The notes below the pieces were generated by a model. It searched no databases. It saw only the letters and a list, made by a program, of their open reading frames with translations, and was not told the origin of the DNA. Shown in pieces: positions 41,929 through 50,650 of a DNA stretch of 64,000 nt (the stretch's first letter is position 1; each line of letters opens with the position of its first letter). The position numbers and the translations under genes are program-made. Source of the DNA: Thermodesulfobium acidiphilum (GTDB taxonomy: Bacteria > Thermodesulfobiota > Thermodesulfobiia > Thermodesulfobiales > Thermodesulfobiaceae); the NCBI RefSeq assembly GCF_003057965.1, contig NZ_CP020921.1, positions 243,501-307,500 on the forward strand. The letters run 5' to 3'.

Positions 41929-42654
41929 ATGATTGAGACAAAGGTTATAAAAACTGAAAAAATTAGCAATTTTCATTTTTTAATGGATTTGAAAGTAGAA
42001 GGGAACTTTAATCCCTTACCGGGACAGTATTTTATGTTAAAAGTAAATAACTTAAACGATCCATTTTTTATGAGACCATTTAGCGTTTTTGATTTTGATT
42101 TTGGTAGGTTAAGTTTTTTGATTGAAATAAAGGGCAAGGGAACGACAATTTTGAGCAAGATGAAAGAGGGCGATTTTTTAAAAATTAGGGGCCCCTTAGG
42201 TAATGGTTTTCGTTTCAATGGAATTAAAAACGCCTTGCTTTATGCAGGAGGAACGGGAATAGCACCAATATTTTATCTGGCAAAACACCTCAAAAAAATA
42301 GGGGTTGAGTCAGACGTTGTTTTAGGTTTCAGGAATAAGGAGAGGGTAATATGTGTAGACAGATTCTCTGAATTGGGTAATATTTATGTTTTTACTGATG
42401 ACGGAACATATGCAAATAAGGGTACGGTGATTGACTTTAAATTAGAAAGGACTTATGATTCTATTTTTGCTTGTGGGCCTGTTTTAATGCTTAAAGCGAT
42501 TCAAAGAAGACACAAAGGGGCACAGATTAGTTTGGAGTCTGTTTTTGCTTGTGGGGCAGGAGCATGCATGGGATGTGTGGTAAAAAGCGTTAGGGGATAT
42601 TTGAGAGTTTGTAAAGATGGCCCTGTCTTTAACGCAGAAGAAATCATATTCTAA
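41929..42654 (+). CDS. PyrK-like FAD/[2Fe-2S] electron-transfer subunit
   Basis: The protein of about 241 aa has the ferredoxin-reductase FAD domain (FFMRPFSVFD), an NAD-binding GPLG-N-G-F and YAGGTGIAPIF region, and a C-terminal [2Fe-2S] motif ACGAGACMGC plus one later Cys. This is the dihydroorotate dehydrogenase B electron-transfer subunit family. No pyrD is adjacent, which is unusual, so it may serve a distant PyrD or another flavoenzyme. It is the last gene of the smsC operon. Confidence 0.82.
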   Translation: MIETKVIKTEKISNFHFLMDLKVEGNFNPLPGQYFMLKVNNLNDPFFMRPFSVFDFDFGRLSFLIEIKGKGTTILSKMKEGDFLKIRGPLGNGFRFNGIKNALLYAGGTGIAPIFYLAKHLKKIGVESDVVLGFRNKERVICVDRFSELGNIYVFTDDGTYANKGTVIDFKLERTYDSIFACGPVLMLKAIQRRHKGAQISLESVFACGAGACMGCVVKSVRGYLRVCKDGPVFNAEEIIF

Positions 42655-42681
42655 AGATGTCTTTTGGTTTAATAAAAAAAA

Positions 42682-42758
<77 letters not shown>

Positions 42759-42788
42759 ACAGATTGTAATTCTAAACTTTTTATAATG

Positions 42789-43244
42789 TTATGTCAATAT
42801 TTGTCTTGAGCGTTTGTATAAGTTTTTTTTGTTTCTTATTTCCTTGAAAAATCTATCTATTAAATTTTTAAATCTTTCGTCAAACATTTCTCTACAAAAA
42901 ATATTGTTTGATTCCAGGATATACCTTGTAGAATATTTTGAGCTAACACAAAATATAACGTTTTTTATCTTGCACTCTATTATCGCTCCAGCACACATTA
43001 AGCAGGGTTCAAGAGAACAGTAAATAGTGGATCCCTGTATGTACCACCTATTATATCTTTGGATAGCGTTTTTTATAGCCAATATTTCTGCATGTTCGAT
43101 AGGAGACTTTGATCTTTCACAGAAATTTTGTGACATAGACAAAATTTTTCCATCCTTGTAAAGAATAGCTCCGACTGGTAATTCCCCAGCATTAAAGGAT
43201 AAAAATGATAAAAAATATAGCATATTTATAATATTATTTGTCAA
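42789..43244 (-). CDS. tadA: tRNA-specific adenosine deaminase TadA
   Basis: TadA converts A34 to inosine in tRNA-Arg(ACG). The 151-aa protein has the zinc site H-A-E (His51, Glu53) and PCLMC (Cys81, Cys84), plus ELPVGAIL near residue 21. The N-terminal 15 residues are hydrophobic (NMLYFLSFLSF) compared with other TadA proteins. It lies next to the tRNA-Lys gene and 25 bp from the insertion-sequence remnant. It seems complete. Confidence 0.9.
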   Translation of the reverse strand: MTNNIINMLYFLSFLSFNAGELPVGAILYKDGKILSMSQNFCERSKSPIEHAEILAIKNAIQRYNRWYIQGSTIYCSLEPCLMCAGAIIECKIKNVIFCVSSKYSTRYILESNNIFCREMFDERFKNLIDRFFKEIRNKKNLYKRSRQILT

Positions 43245-43268
43245 TTTATATCTCCCTTAAGAATACGT

Positions 43269-43284
43269 GTTGCCTCACTTAAAA
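43269..43284 (+). repeat. Left terminal inverted repeat of IS remnant
   Basis: GTTGCCTCACTTAAAA. The mate at 43894-43909 matches at 14 of 16 positions in reverse complement. Confidence 0.75.
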
Positions 43285-43286
43285 TT

Positions 43287-43832
43287 CTAAACATAACCAT
43301 AACATATTTTATCTTTATCTTTGCTAATTTTTTTAATAGAATTTCTTACTTCTTCCTTTATGGATATGTCTTCTAGTAATCTTTTTTGAAGTTTTACTAT
43401 TTCTCTTTGAAGTTCAGCTGGATTTAATTTTGTATACCGTTCTCTTAACTTTTCTTTATCTATTTTTTCTACACCAGGATTTTCTAATATTCTTTGATAA
43501 GGAGTTCTTGCTTTATCATATTTTTTTGTAACTTTACTTTCATATTCTTTCTTTTGAGATTTATTTCATTACAGGCTGAAAAAAGTTTATATATAACTTT
43601 AAGCTTTCATAAAGCTTTTTTAAAGTCATTAGCTCAACTTCTCTATCATATCTAAAATAACCAACTTATTATCTTCTCGTGACTAGCTAAAAAAACATGC
43701 ATAACTACGATTGTATCCAGTCAAAGCTATTAGCTCATCTAAAATAATGCCTTTTTGTTTCTTGCCTGCTTTTTTATATCTTTTTGCAATTTCACTCACC
43801 ACTGCTTTTCTTTCCTTCATCGTTAACCCCAT
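43287..43832 (-). pseudogene. Transposase pseudogene (integrase-core type) lacking its middle
   Basis: From the ATG at 43832 about 48 codons read MGLTMKERKAVVSEIAKRYK and on to TGYNRSYAC, the N-terminus of integrase-core transposases. A stop then follows. After a junction near 43680 the C-terminal part reappears: VGYFRYDREVELMTLKKLYE, INFFQPVMK, and, after an internal stop (43576) and a frameshift, KYDKARTPYQRIL and LNPAELQREI. About 270 residues carrying the catalytic D-D-E region are missing. It cannot encode an active enzyme. Confidence 0.8.
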
Positions 43833-43893
43833 TTCTAGCCTCCAGAGTTATAGTAACTACTATTCTAAGAGACTTTTTATTTTTATTTAGATT

Positions 43894-43909
43894 TTTTATT
43901 TGAGGCAAC
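43894..43909 (-). repeat. Right terminal inverted repeat of IS remnant
   Basis: The reverse complement is GTTGCCTCAAATAAAA. It pairs with 43269-43284. A 12-bp direct repeat, ATTTAGATTTTT, occurs at 43885-43896 and again outside the element at 43921-43932. Confidence 0.75.
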
Positions 43910-43951
43910 GATTGTATTTCATTTAGATTTTTGATGAAGCAATTCGAAATA

Positions 43952-43980
43952 TTTTACTTTTTTAAAAAATATGTTATACT
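43952..43980 (+). promoter_or_regulatory. Promoter of the 34-residue-repeat protein gene
   Basis: TG-T-TATACT is an extended -10 element, with TATACT at 43975-43980. A weak TTTTAC -35 box lies 17 bp upstream. Initiation near 43987 gives a 60-nt leader. Confidence 0.5.
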
Positions 43981-44046
43981 AACTTCGATTATTTTTAAAT
44001 ACAAAATTTTATAAATTTAATCGCCCGCTTGAAAGGGGGTAGTTTA

Positions 44047-44841
44047 ATGAAAATTTGCACCAAATTGGCAGCGGTTTTAACTGTCCTTTTATTCTTTTTT
44101 CCAGTTTCTGCCGGTGCAAAAAGCCTGGATAGTGCAAAAAATCCTTTTTTATCTAAGGAAGCATTTGTGAAACAAAATAGTGCTGAGGGAGCAAATTCTA
44201 CAATACTGCCATCGTCATCGGGATCTTATAGTACTTCTTTTAAGGAATTATCTCCTGATGAAAATTCTACATCTAATCTTGCAACTACCTTTGGTGCTGC
44301 TATGGTTCAGAGAAATATCGAGAAGACCCTTTCTGCTGCTAATGGTTTTTTGGAGGCAGGAGATACAGAGGATGCGTGGAACGCTTATACCTATGCTATG
44401 GGTCTTGCCATTTCTCAAAGAAACGTTCAGGCATTAGTTATGGTGGGAGACGGTTTTAGGAAGTTGGGCAGCAATTCTGATGCAAAAAAGGCCTACACTA
44501 TCGCTTTTGCTTTTGCCAAAATGCAAAGGTCATTGGATGGATGTATATTGGCGGGCGACGGCTTCAGGTCTTTAGGAGACAAAGAAGACTCCTGGAATGC
44601 TTACAATTACGCGTTTGGACTTGCTATGAAATTTAGATCTGCATCTGGGGCAATTAAAGCAGGAGATGGTTTCAAGAATGTAGGTTCTAAGGCTGATGCG
44701 TGGACTGCTTATAATTATGCCTTTTCCGTTGCGCTTAGTGAAGGAAACAAAGAAGATCTAATTAAAGCAGGAGATGGCTTCAAATCAATTGGTGCAAGAT
44801 CAGACGCTGAAAACGCCTTTAATTTTGCAAACAACCTATAA
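44047..44841 (+). CDS. Secreted protein with four to five 34-residue helical repeats
   Basis: I do not recognise this 264-aa protein. A signal peptide (basic MKICTK, then a hydrophobic stretch to VSAGA) is followed by a Ser/Asn-rich linker and repeats of about 34 residues. Each repeat has the pattern A-G-D-G-F-(R/K)-x-(L/V)-G-x-x-x-D-A-x-x-A-Y-x-x-A-F. This is tetratricopeptide-like in period, but with an unusually regular G-D-G-F turn. It is followed by an NlpC/P60 gene, so a cell-envelope role is likely. Start ATG 44047 has AGGGGG upstream. Confidence 0.75.
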   Translation: MKICTKLAAVLTVLLFFFPVSAGAKSLDSAKNPFLSKEAFVKQNSAEGANSTILPSSSGSYSTSFKELSPDENSTSNLATTFGAAMVQRNIEKTLSAANGFLEAGDTEDAWNAYTYAMGLAISQRNVQALVMVGDGFRKLGSNSDAKKAYTIAFAFAKMQRSLDGCILAGDGFRSLGDKEDSWNAYNYAFGLAMKFRSASGAIKAGDGFKNVGSKADAWTAYNYAFSVALSEGNKEDLIKAGDGFKSIGARSDAENAFNFANNL

Positions 44842-44942
44842 CCTTTAGAGTAAAAGGCGGTTCTGGATAAAGAATAAGGGGATAGAGCAGGGGATTTCCT
44901 TCCTTAGCTCGTGTTTTAAACCAGGAAAGGAGGAAAGAATGG

Positions 44943-45401
44943 TTGAAGGGTAGATGGGTTTGTGTTTGGCTTTTGGCAATTTTAATTTTTACGTGTGCTC
45001 TGTTCACACAAAATGCTTATGCAAATAACCAGGATTTAAGACAGGAGATTGTAAGAACGGCTTTGCATCTAAAAGGGGTATCCTACAGATGGGGAGGAAC
45101 AACGCCGGCAGGTTTTGATTGTTCTGGATTTGTGCAGTATGTTTATAGAGTTAACGGTATAAGCATCCCAAGAGATGCAGATTCTCAGTATTATGACGGT
45201 ACTAAAGTTTCAACGTCGAACCTTAAACCTGGAGATTTGGTTTTCTTCCAAACTTATGAGAGTGGCCCAAGTCATGTGGGCATCTATATTGGCGATAATC
45301 GCTTTATTCACGCTGCATATCACGGCGGAATAATGATTGATTCCTTAAGTGAACCATATTATGCTGAGAGGTATTTAGGGGCAAGAACTTATATTGAGTG
45401 A
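44943..45401 (+). CDS. Secreted NlpC/P60 peptidoglycan endopeptidase
   Basis: The 152-aa protein has a signal peptide (residues 1-27, ending NAYA) and an NlpC/P60 papain-like domain. It carries YRWGGTTPAGFDCSGF (Cys60), HVGIYIG (His111) and FIHAA (His123). It cleaves peptide stems of peptidoglycan. It starts on TTG 44943, with AAAGGAGGAAAG upstream. Its stop overlaps the next start. No separate wall-binding domain is visible. Confidence 0.92.
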   Translation: MKGRWVCVWLLAILIFTCALFTQNAYANNQDLRQEIVRTALHLKGVSYRWGGTTPAGFDCSGFVQYVYRVNGISIPRDADSQYYDGTKVSTSNLKPGDLVFFQTYESGPSHVGIYIGDNRFIHAAYHGGIMIDSLSEPYYAERYLGARTYIE

Positions 45402-45966
45402 GAACATATTTGTGATATTTAACGGTAGCCCAAAGGCAGGGGGAAATACTGATTTTCTGATAGATAGATTTACGACATTTTTGGGAGAAAGAGATGTTGT
45501 AAAATTTGTTCTCAGAGAGATGAATATTTCCCCCTGCAGGGGTTGTGAGATGTGTTCAATAAGCGGTAGATGTGTGATTAAAGATGATATGTATGATATT
45601 TATAAAAAGATTGAAAATTGTAAATCTTTTTTATTCTTTTCCCCAATATTCTTCGGTGGAGTAACTTCGACTTTAAAATCTGTGATAGATAGGTGTCAGC
45701 CTTTTTGGGCAAGAAAAAACATTCTAGGTAAAAAATTTGAGAATAATAATAGAAGAGGGCTTATAGCCCTTATAGGCGCCACATCTTTTTTAAAGGGCTA
45801 CGAATGTGCTGCCCTTACTGTGAAATGGCTTTTTAACGTAATAGACGTAGCAGAAAACAGGACATTATATTATATGAATATTGAAAGACATAGCGATTTT
45901 TTGAATTATAATATTGATAATGACATTTATAAAACAATTGAATTTTTTGGGGAGAGTGAAGAATGA
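45394..45966 (+). CDS. NADPH-dependent FMN reductase / iron-sulfur flavoprotein-like
   Basis: The 190-aa flavodoxin-like protein begins with FNGSPKAGGNTDFLID, the FMN phosphate loop. It has CRGCEMC and a later Cys (SGRCV), typical of iron-sulfur flavoproteins that bind a [4Fe-4S] cluster. SPIFFGGVTSTLKSVIDR follows. It probably moves electrons to a small acceptor. It overlaps the NlpC/P60 gene by 8 bp and manC by 4 bp. Confidence 0.78.
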   Translation: MSENIFVIFNGSPKAGGNTDFLIDRFTTFLGERDVVKFVLREMNISPCRGCEMCSISGRCVIKDDMYDIYKKIENCKSFLFFSPIFFGGVTSTLKSVIDRCQPFWARKNILGKKFENNNRRGLIALIGATSFLKGYECAALTVKWLFNVIDVAENRTLYYMNIERHSDFLNYNIDNDIYKTIEFFGESEE

Positions 45967-47339
45967 AGGTAGCTGTGCTCGCTGGAGGTGTTGGAAGTAG
46001 GCTTTGGCCCCTGAGTAGGGAGAGATACCCAAAGCAGCTGATATCACTTACAGGTGACAAATCTTTGCTACAAAATACCGTAGATAGATTGCTCCCACTA
46101 TGTGACAATCACATTTTGATTGTTGGAATTGATGCTCATAAGGAAGATCTGGAATGGCAGCTTAGCTCTAATGGTGATTCCAGGATAAAATATAACATTT
46201 TGCTTGAGCCTTATCCAAGAAACACTTACGCAGCCTGTCTTTATCTTACTCTATATTTTGAGAAACAGGGAGTGAAGGAACCTATTTTGGTAGTTCCTGC
46301 CGATCACATGATATCAAATGAAGAGCTTTTTTATGAAGTTGCTAAGGATGCAGAGAAATTAGCTGAAAAGGGTTATATAGTAACTTTTGGTATAAAGCCC
46401 TCCTTTGCTTCTACTGGTTTTGGGTATATTTTAAAGGGTGAAAAGATAGAAGGATCAAATGGCTTTAGGATTTCAAAATTTGAAGAAAAGCCCTCTTTAG
46501 AGAGAGCTAAAATGTATGTTAGAGATGAGAACTATCTGTGGAATTCAGGGATGTTTATGTGGAAGCCTGAAGTATTCTTATCAGAGGTTAAAAGACTGGA
46601 TTTTGAGACATACGAGAAGGTAAGAGGCCTGTTTGATGACAAATTTGAAAGAGATCCTGAAAAGATTTATTCTTCTTTGCCCTCAATCCCTGTAGACAAG
46701 GCGGTAATGGAGAAGTCTAAGCTGGGTGTGGTGATCCCATCCGGGTTTGAGTGGAGTGATTTGGGGAGTTGGGACTCGCTGTATGACGTTGCTAGAAAGA
46801 ATAAAGATGGAAATGTTACTACAGGAGACGTGCTTGCGCTACATTGCAAGAACTCCTTTATGTATAGTACCGGCAAACTTATGGTCGGGATAGATCTGGA
46901 AGATTTAATAGTTGTTGATGCTGATGATGCAATTTTGGTCTGTAAAAGAGGTAGCTCACAATACGTAAAGGACGCTTTTGACGCTCTTAAAGAACAAGGT
47001 AGAGAAGAGAGCCAGATCCACAGAACCGTTTATAGATTTTGGGGTCAAAAAACCCTCATAAGCAGGGGAGATAGTTTTTTAATCTATCAGGTACTTCTTC
47101 TTCCAAAGAAGGAGATACTACTTCAATTGCATCATCACAGGTCTGAAAACTGGATAATACTTTCAGGTGCCGTAGAAATAGAAAAGGATGGAAAGAAAGG
47201 TTTCTATCACAGAGGAGATAGTATCTTGATACCAAAATCCACACCTCACAAGATATCAAATCCTGGCAAAATAAGCGCTCAAATATTGGAGATATGGCAG
47301 GGAGAATACTTAGAGGAAGACGACGTCGAATATCTATAA
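45963..47339 (+). CDS. manC: Mannose-1-phosphate guanylyltransferase / mannose-6-phosphate isomerase ManC
   Basis: The 458-aa protein has an N-terminal nucleotidyltransferase (AGGVGSRLWPLSRERYPKQ, then VPADHMI, FEEKP and LWNSGMF). A C-terminal cupin isomerase domain follows, with HHHRSENWIILSGAVEIEKDG and TPHKISNPG. It makes GDP-mannose from mannose 1-phosphate. This links to the GH130 and GT4 genes (3.9-7.1 kb), which may use mannose. It overlaps the preceding gene by 4 bp. Confidence 0.93.
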   Translation: MKVAVLAGGVGSRLWPLSRERYPKQLISLTGDKSLLQNTVDRLLPLCDNHILIVGIDAHKEDLEWQLSSNGDSRIKYNILLEPYPRNTYAACLYLTLYFEKQGVKEPILVVPADHMISNEELFYEVAKDAEKLAEKGYIVTFGIKPSFASTGFGYILKGEKIEGSNGFRISKFEEKPSLERAKMYVRDENYLWNSGMFMWKPEVFLSEVKRLDFETYEKVRGLFDDKFERDPEKIYSSLPSIPVDKAVMEKSKLGVVIPSGFEWSDLGSWDSLYDVARKNKDGNVTTGDVLALHCKNSFMYSTGKLMVGIDLEDLIVVDADDAILVCKRGSSQYVKDAFDALKEQGREESQIHRTVYRFWGQKTLISRGDSFLIYQVLLLPKKEILLQLHHHRSENWIILSGAVEIEKDGKKGFYHRGDSILIPKSTPHKISNPGKISAQILEIWQGEYLEEDDVEYL

Positions 47340-47385
47340 TTTTGAGTCAAAATTTAATAAACCTTCTTCTGACAAAATAGTTCTT

Positions 47386-49281
47386 TTGCTTTCTTTAGTA
47401 ATTTTCATTTATCCAGTGGTAATTTTTTACCCATGGAACATAACTCAGTCCTTTTCTGTGCCGAAATTGGTTCTAATTTCTTTATTTTGTACCTTTTTTT
47501 CTTTATACTCTATAAAAAGAGTCAAAGGCGTTCCTGTGATAACATTTTTTCTGATTTTGTTTTTCATACTTTCTCTTTTACTTTCAGTTTTTATAGCTCC
47601 TTCTAAGGTTTATGCTATTTTAGGACAGAGTGCGAGACTTACAGGATTACTTTTTTACCTGATTTTCTTCAGTTTTGTCTGGCTTATTGTCCAACAGAGA
47701 TTTAAAGAGAAGGACTTGTTTAAAATATTTTTCAGTATCGTTTTATCTTCTATAATCCCTCTCCTATACGGTTTATGCGAGTATTCTAATTTTGATTTTC
47801 TAAACCTTGAAGGTTATCCAGGTAGGCTTTCTACCTTTTTTGGGCAACCAAATGATTATGCAGTATTTTTATCTGTTATTTGTCTTTCGACTTTTTGTTT
47901 TATTTACATTTATAAAAGATTTATCCCTTTGTTTTGTGTAATTTTTGTAATATCGTTTTTTGAGCTTTTATTGACATATTCAAGGGCTAATATTTTTGGA
48001 TTTTTTATGTTGTTTTTTGTACTTTTGTTCCTTTTAAATAAAGAGATTTTAAGCTCTAAAAGAGTAAGTGCACTTTTAGCTATTGGGATTCTTATTTCTA
48101 TAGCATTGTTTTTTGCTACTCCTTATACGAATCCTGGCTGGTATGAAATGGGATTTAGCAGGCAGGTTGGGCGTGTAGAGGACGAATCTCTTTCTCAAAG
48201 AATTACAATGTGGAAGGCGTCAATAGATATGTTTTTAGAAAAGCCTCTTACAGGGTATGGTCTCGCAAATTATTATCCTATCTCGTCTAGATTTTTTGAT
48301 ATGTCAAATAGCTTTTTTCACTGGAGTACGAAAAATATGACTTTTGTTGATGTTCCTCACAACGAGTTTCTGGAATTCTTGGCACTGGGTGGAATTCCAT
48401 TATTTGTTTCATTTACAATTCTAATAATTTTTGCACTCTATGGGAATTATCTTTCTGTTTACGAGAACAAATTGAATCTGATAGCGCTTTTTGGGTTTTG
48501 TGCTACTCTAATTTATCTTTTTTTTAACTTTTTTGTATTAAGCGTATCGCTTCTTTTCTTCCTCTTTCTGGCTCTTGGGCTTACGAATTTGCCCTTTAAA
48601 GGAAAAGAGATTAGGTTAGACATCTTTCCTTTGGTTATTTCTGTAGCTTGTTTCTCTCTTTTTTTGTATATGGGCGTTTATTATAACATCGATAATGGAA
48701 TCTATAAGATAAAGAACAATTTCCAAAAGGTTATAATGGGTACAAATGCATTATCCTTTTACCCATATGATTATTACTCTTATCCTGCCCTTGACGATAA
48801 ATATCTTCTCATTGCTAAAAGTTTGCCTAAATCAGATGAAGCTATAAGATTTGAGATGGCCAGTTCTATAGAAAGAACATCTTTTTTAGGTTTAAGCCTG
48901 TTTCCAAACGATCCCGTCTTGTATTATTATTTAGGAGAGGCATATAAGCTAAAGAGAAATTATCCTGAGGCTAAGTTATACTTTTTGAAATCTCTCGAAT
49001 TTCATCCCTTTTTCGAAGAACCGATAATAGGCTTGCTTGATATATCATGCACATATGAAGGCTGTAGAAATTCTTTTAAGTATGCCAAGCTCTTATACGA
49101 GACGAGCCCGGATTCTCTTTTGACATTAGTTACTCTGGTAAACTACAATATTCGTATGCATCAATATAACGATGCAAAAATATTTTTACGCGATATAGAA
49201 GATCTTTACCCTGCGAATCCCATTATATATGTTTTCAAAGAGTTTTTTATGAAAAATACTTCTTCAAAAGTTTTTTCGTAA
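47386..49281 (+). CDS. O-antigen ligase/polymerase-like (Wzy_C) membrane protein with C-terminal TPR
   Basis: The 631-aa protein has about 12 membrane segments. The Wzy_C-type periplasmic loop carries the GYGLANYYPI segment and PHNEFLEFLALGG. A soluble C-terminal region of about 130 residues has TPR-like helices (LYYYLGEAYKLKRNYPEAKLYF). It polymerises or ligates lipid-linked glycans. The start is uncertain: TTG 47386 has no Shine-Dalgarno and the frame is open upstream without a standard codon. Its last 35 bp overlap the convergent deaminase gene. Confidence 0.8.
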   Translation: MLSLVIFIYPVVIFYPWNITQSFSVPKLVLISLFCTFFSLYSIKRVKGVPVITFFLILFFILSLLLSVFIAPSKVYAILGQSARLTGLLFYLIFFSFVWLIVQQRFKEKDLFKIFFSIVLSSIIPLLYGLCEYSNFDFLNLEGYPGRLSTFFGQPNDYAVFLSVICLSTFCFIYIYKRFIPLFCVIFVISFFELLLTYSRANIFGFFMLFFVLLFLLNKEILSSKRVSALLAIGILISIALFFATPYTNPGWYEMGFSRQVGRVEDESLSQRITMWKASIDMFLEKPLTGYGLANYYPISSRFFDMSNSFFHWSTKNMTFVDVPHNEFLEFLALGGIPLFVSFTILIIFALYGNYLSVYENKLNLIALFGFCATLIYLFFNFFVLSVSLLFFLFLALGLTNLPFKGKEIRLDIFPLVISVACFSLFLYMGVYYNIDNGIYKIKNNFQKVIMGTNALSFYPYDYYSYPALDDKYLLIAKSLPKSDEAIRFEMASSIERTSFLGLSLFPNDPVLYYYLGEAYKLKRNYPEAKLYFLKSLEFHPFFEEPIIGLLDISCTYEGCRNSFKYAKLLYETSPDSLLTLVTLVNYNIRMHQYNDAKIFLRDIEDLYPANPIIYVFKEFFMKNTSSKVFS

Positions 49282-50527
49282 GCTTTATTATCTTTTCTTT
49301 ATCGAACTGTTCTATTTTATTTTTTATTATCCATCTGCCGTTTACGCAAACGCTCAATATGCAGTCAGGCGTAGCACTATAAACCAGATCGCTTACAGGG
49401 TTGTGTCCTGGAATCATTGATGGGTTTTCCCTATCTATCACAAGAAAATCAGCTTTCTTGCCTACTTCGATACTGCCAATATCATCTTTAAATATTGCCC
49501 TTGCGCCCATTGAGGTAGCCATCTGAAGCGCATCAAGAGCTTTTAGGGTTTGAGGATTTTTGCTGAATATTTTTTGAAGCTTGAGAGCAAAATCCATTTC
49601 CCCAAAAATATTGAGGTTGTTATTGCTTGCTGCTCCGTCTGTGCCAAGAGCTACGTTTACTCCAGACTCAAGGAGTTTTGGCACAGGGCATATGCCGCTA
49701 GCCAATTTTGCGTTGCTCTCAGGACAGTGTGCTACACTAACATTGTGATTTTTTAGAATAGAGATATCCATATCGGTTAAATAATTTGCATGGGCAACAA
49801 AGGTTTTTGCCCTGAAAACCTCTAGTTTTTCAAGATATTTTGTTGGGGTTAGATTTTTTTCTCTTTGCATGTCTAAAAATTCTTTTTCAGATTCAGATAA
49901 GTGAATGTGAAGAGGAATATTTTCTTCTAAAGCTATTTGTGTTAATTCCCTTAATAGTTCGTCTGAACAAGTATATGGGGCATGTGGTGTGACAATAGGA
50001 GATATCAGATCGCTATCTTTGTATTTTTCTATCAGCTTTTTTGTATTTTCTATTCCCTGTTTTTGGCCCTTTGCATGAGGGGTGGGAACGCTTAGCACTC
50101 CCTCTCCAATTAGAGCTCTTAGCCCAATTTCTTCAGCTGCGCTTGCTACCATATCTTCGTAAAAATACATATCTACAAATGTGGTAATGCCATTCTTTGC
50201 CATTTCATAACAGGCAATGAGAGCTCCTAAGTAAACAGTTTCAGGATTTATGATTTGTGCTTCTTTTGGCCATATGTAATTGGTAAGCCAGTCTATTAAA
50301 GTCAGGTCATCCGCATAGCTTCTAAGAAGGGTCATGGCAGCGTGAGTATGTGCGTTTATAAGGCCTGGAATTACTAAATTGTCATTCAAATTTACTTTTT
50401 GAAGACAATCTTTATTCACGTTTATGCCGGCTATTGTGCCGTTTGAAATATATATGTTTGAGCCTTCTAAAACTTTTCCTGATTTTACATCCAGTATTGA
50501 TGCGTTTTCTATTAATAGATCGTTCAT
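49247..50527 (-). CDS. mtaD: 5-methylthioadenosine / S-adenosylhomocysteine deaminase-type amidohydrolase
   Basis: The 426-aa amidohydrolase has the metal site HTHAAMT in GLINAHTHAAMTLLR, the HIHLSES motif, VAHANY and LGTDGAASNN. It matches MtaD/TrzN-like deaminases, which deaminate 5-methylthioadenosine and S-adenosylhomocysteine. These clear by-products of SAM-dependent reactions, which fits the radical-SAM and methyltransferase genes in the window. ATG 50527 follows AGGAGG. Confidence 0.88.
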   Translation of the reverse strand: MNDLLIENASILDVKSGKVLEGSNIYISNGTIAGINVNKDCLQKVNLNDNLVIPGLINAHTHAAMTLLRSYADDLTLIDWLTNYIWPKEAQIINPETVYLGALIACYEMAKNGITTFVDMYFYEDMVASAAEEIGLRALIGEGVLSVPTPHAKGQKQGIENTKKLIEKYKDSDLISPIVTPHAPYTCSDELLRELTQIALEENIPLHIHLSESEKEFLDMQREKNLTPTKYLEKLEVFRAKTFVAHANYLTDMDISILKNHNVSVAHCPESNAKLASGICPVPKLLESGVNVALGTDGAASNNNLNIFGEMDFALKLQKIFSKNPQTLKALDALQMATSMGARAIFKDDIGSIEVGKKADFLVIDRENPSMIPGHNPVSDLVYSATPDCILSVCVNGRWIIKNKIEQFDKEKIIKLTKKLLKKYFS

Positions 50528-50650
50528 AATACCTCCTGTTATTTTATCAGATTATATTATATAATTTTTACAATAAATTAAGGGAAATATATTTAATTTA
50601 AAGTTTTGGGGATATTTTAGTATATAATAACAATAAATACTTTTAAGCTG

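Larger units (their letters stand above)
43269..43909. mobile_element. Internally deleted insertion-sequence remnant with terminal inverted repeats
   Basis: A 641-bp element is bounded by imperfect 16-bp inverted repeats (14 of 16 match) starting GTTGCCTCA. It contains a transposase pseudogene that has lost its central catalytic core. No convincing target-site duplication flanks it. Together with its flanks it fills the 800-bp stretch without an intact gene between tadA and the repeat protein. Confidence 0.75.

Noticed and set aside
43245..44046. CRISPR array or repeat locus in the longest gene-free stretch
   Set aside because: There are no regularly spaced direct repeats; the stretch is explained by a decayed insertion sequence and its flanks.
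44842..44942. Cyclic-di-AMP (ydaO-type) riboswitch before the NlpC/P60 gene
   Set aside because: The interval is too short and lacks the conserved core of that riboswitch class.
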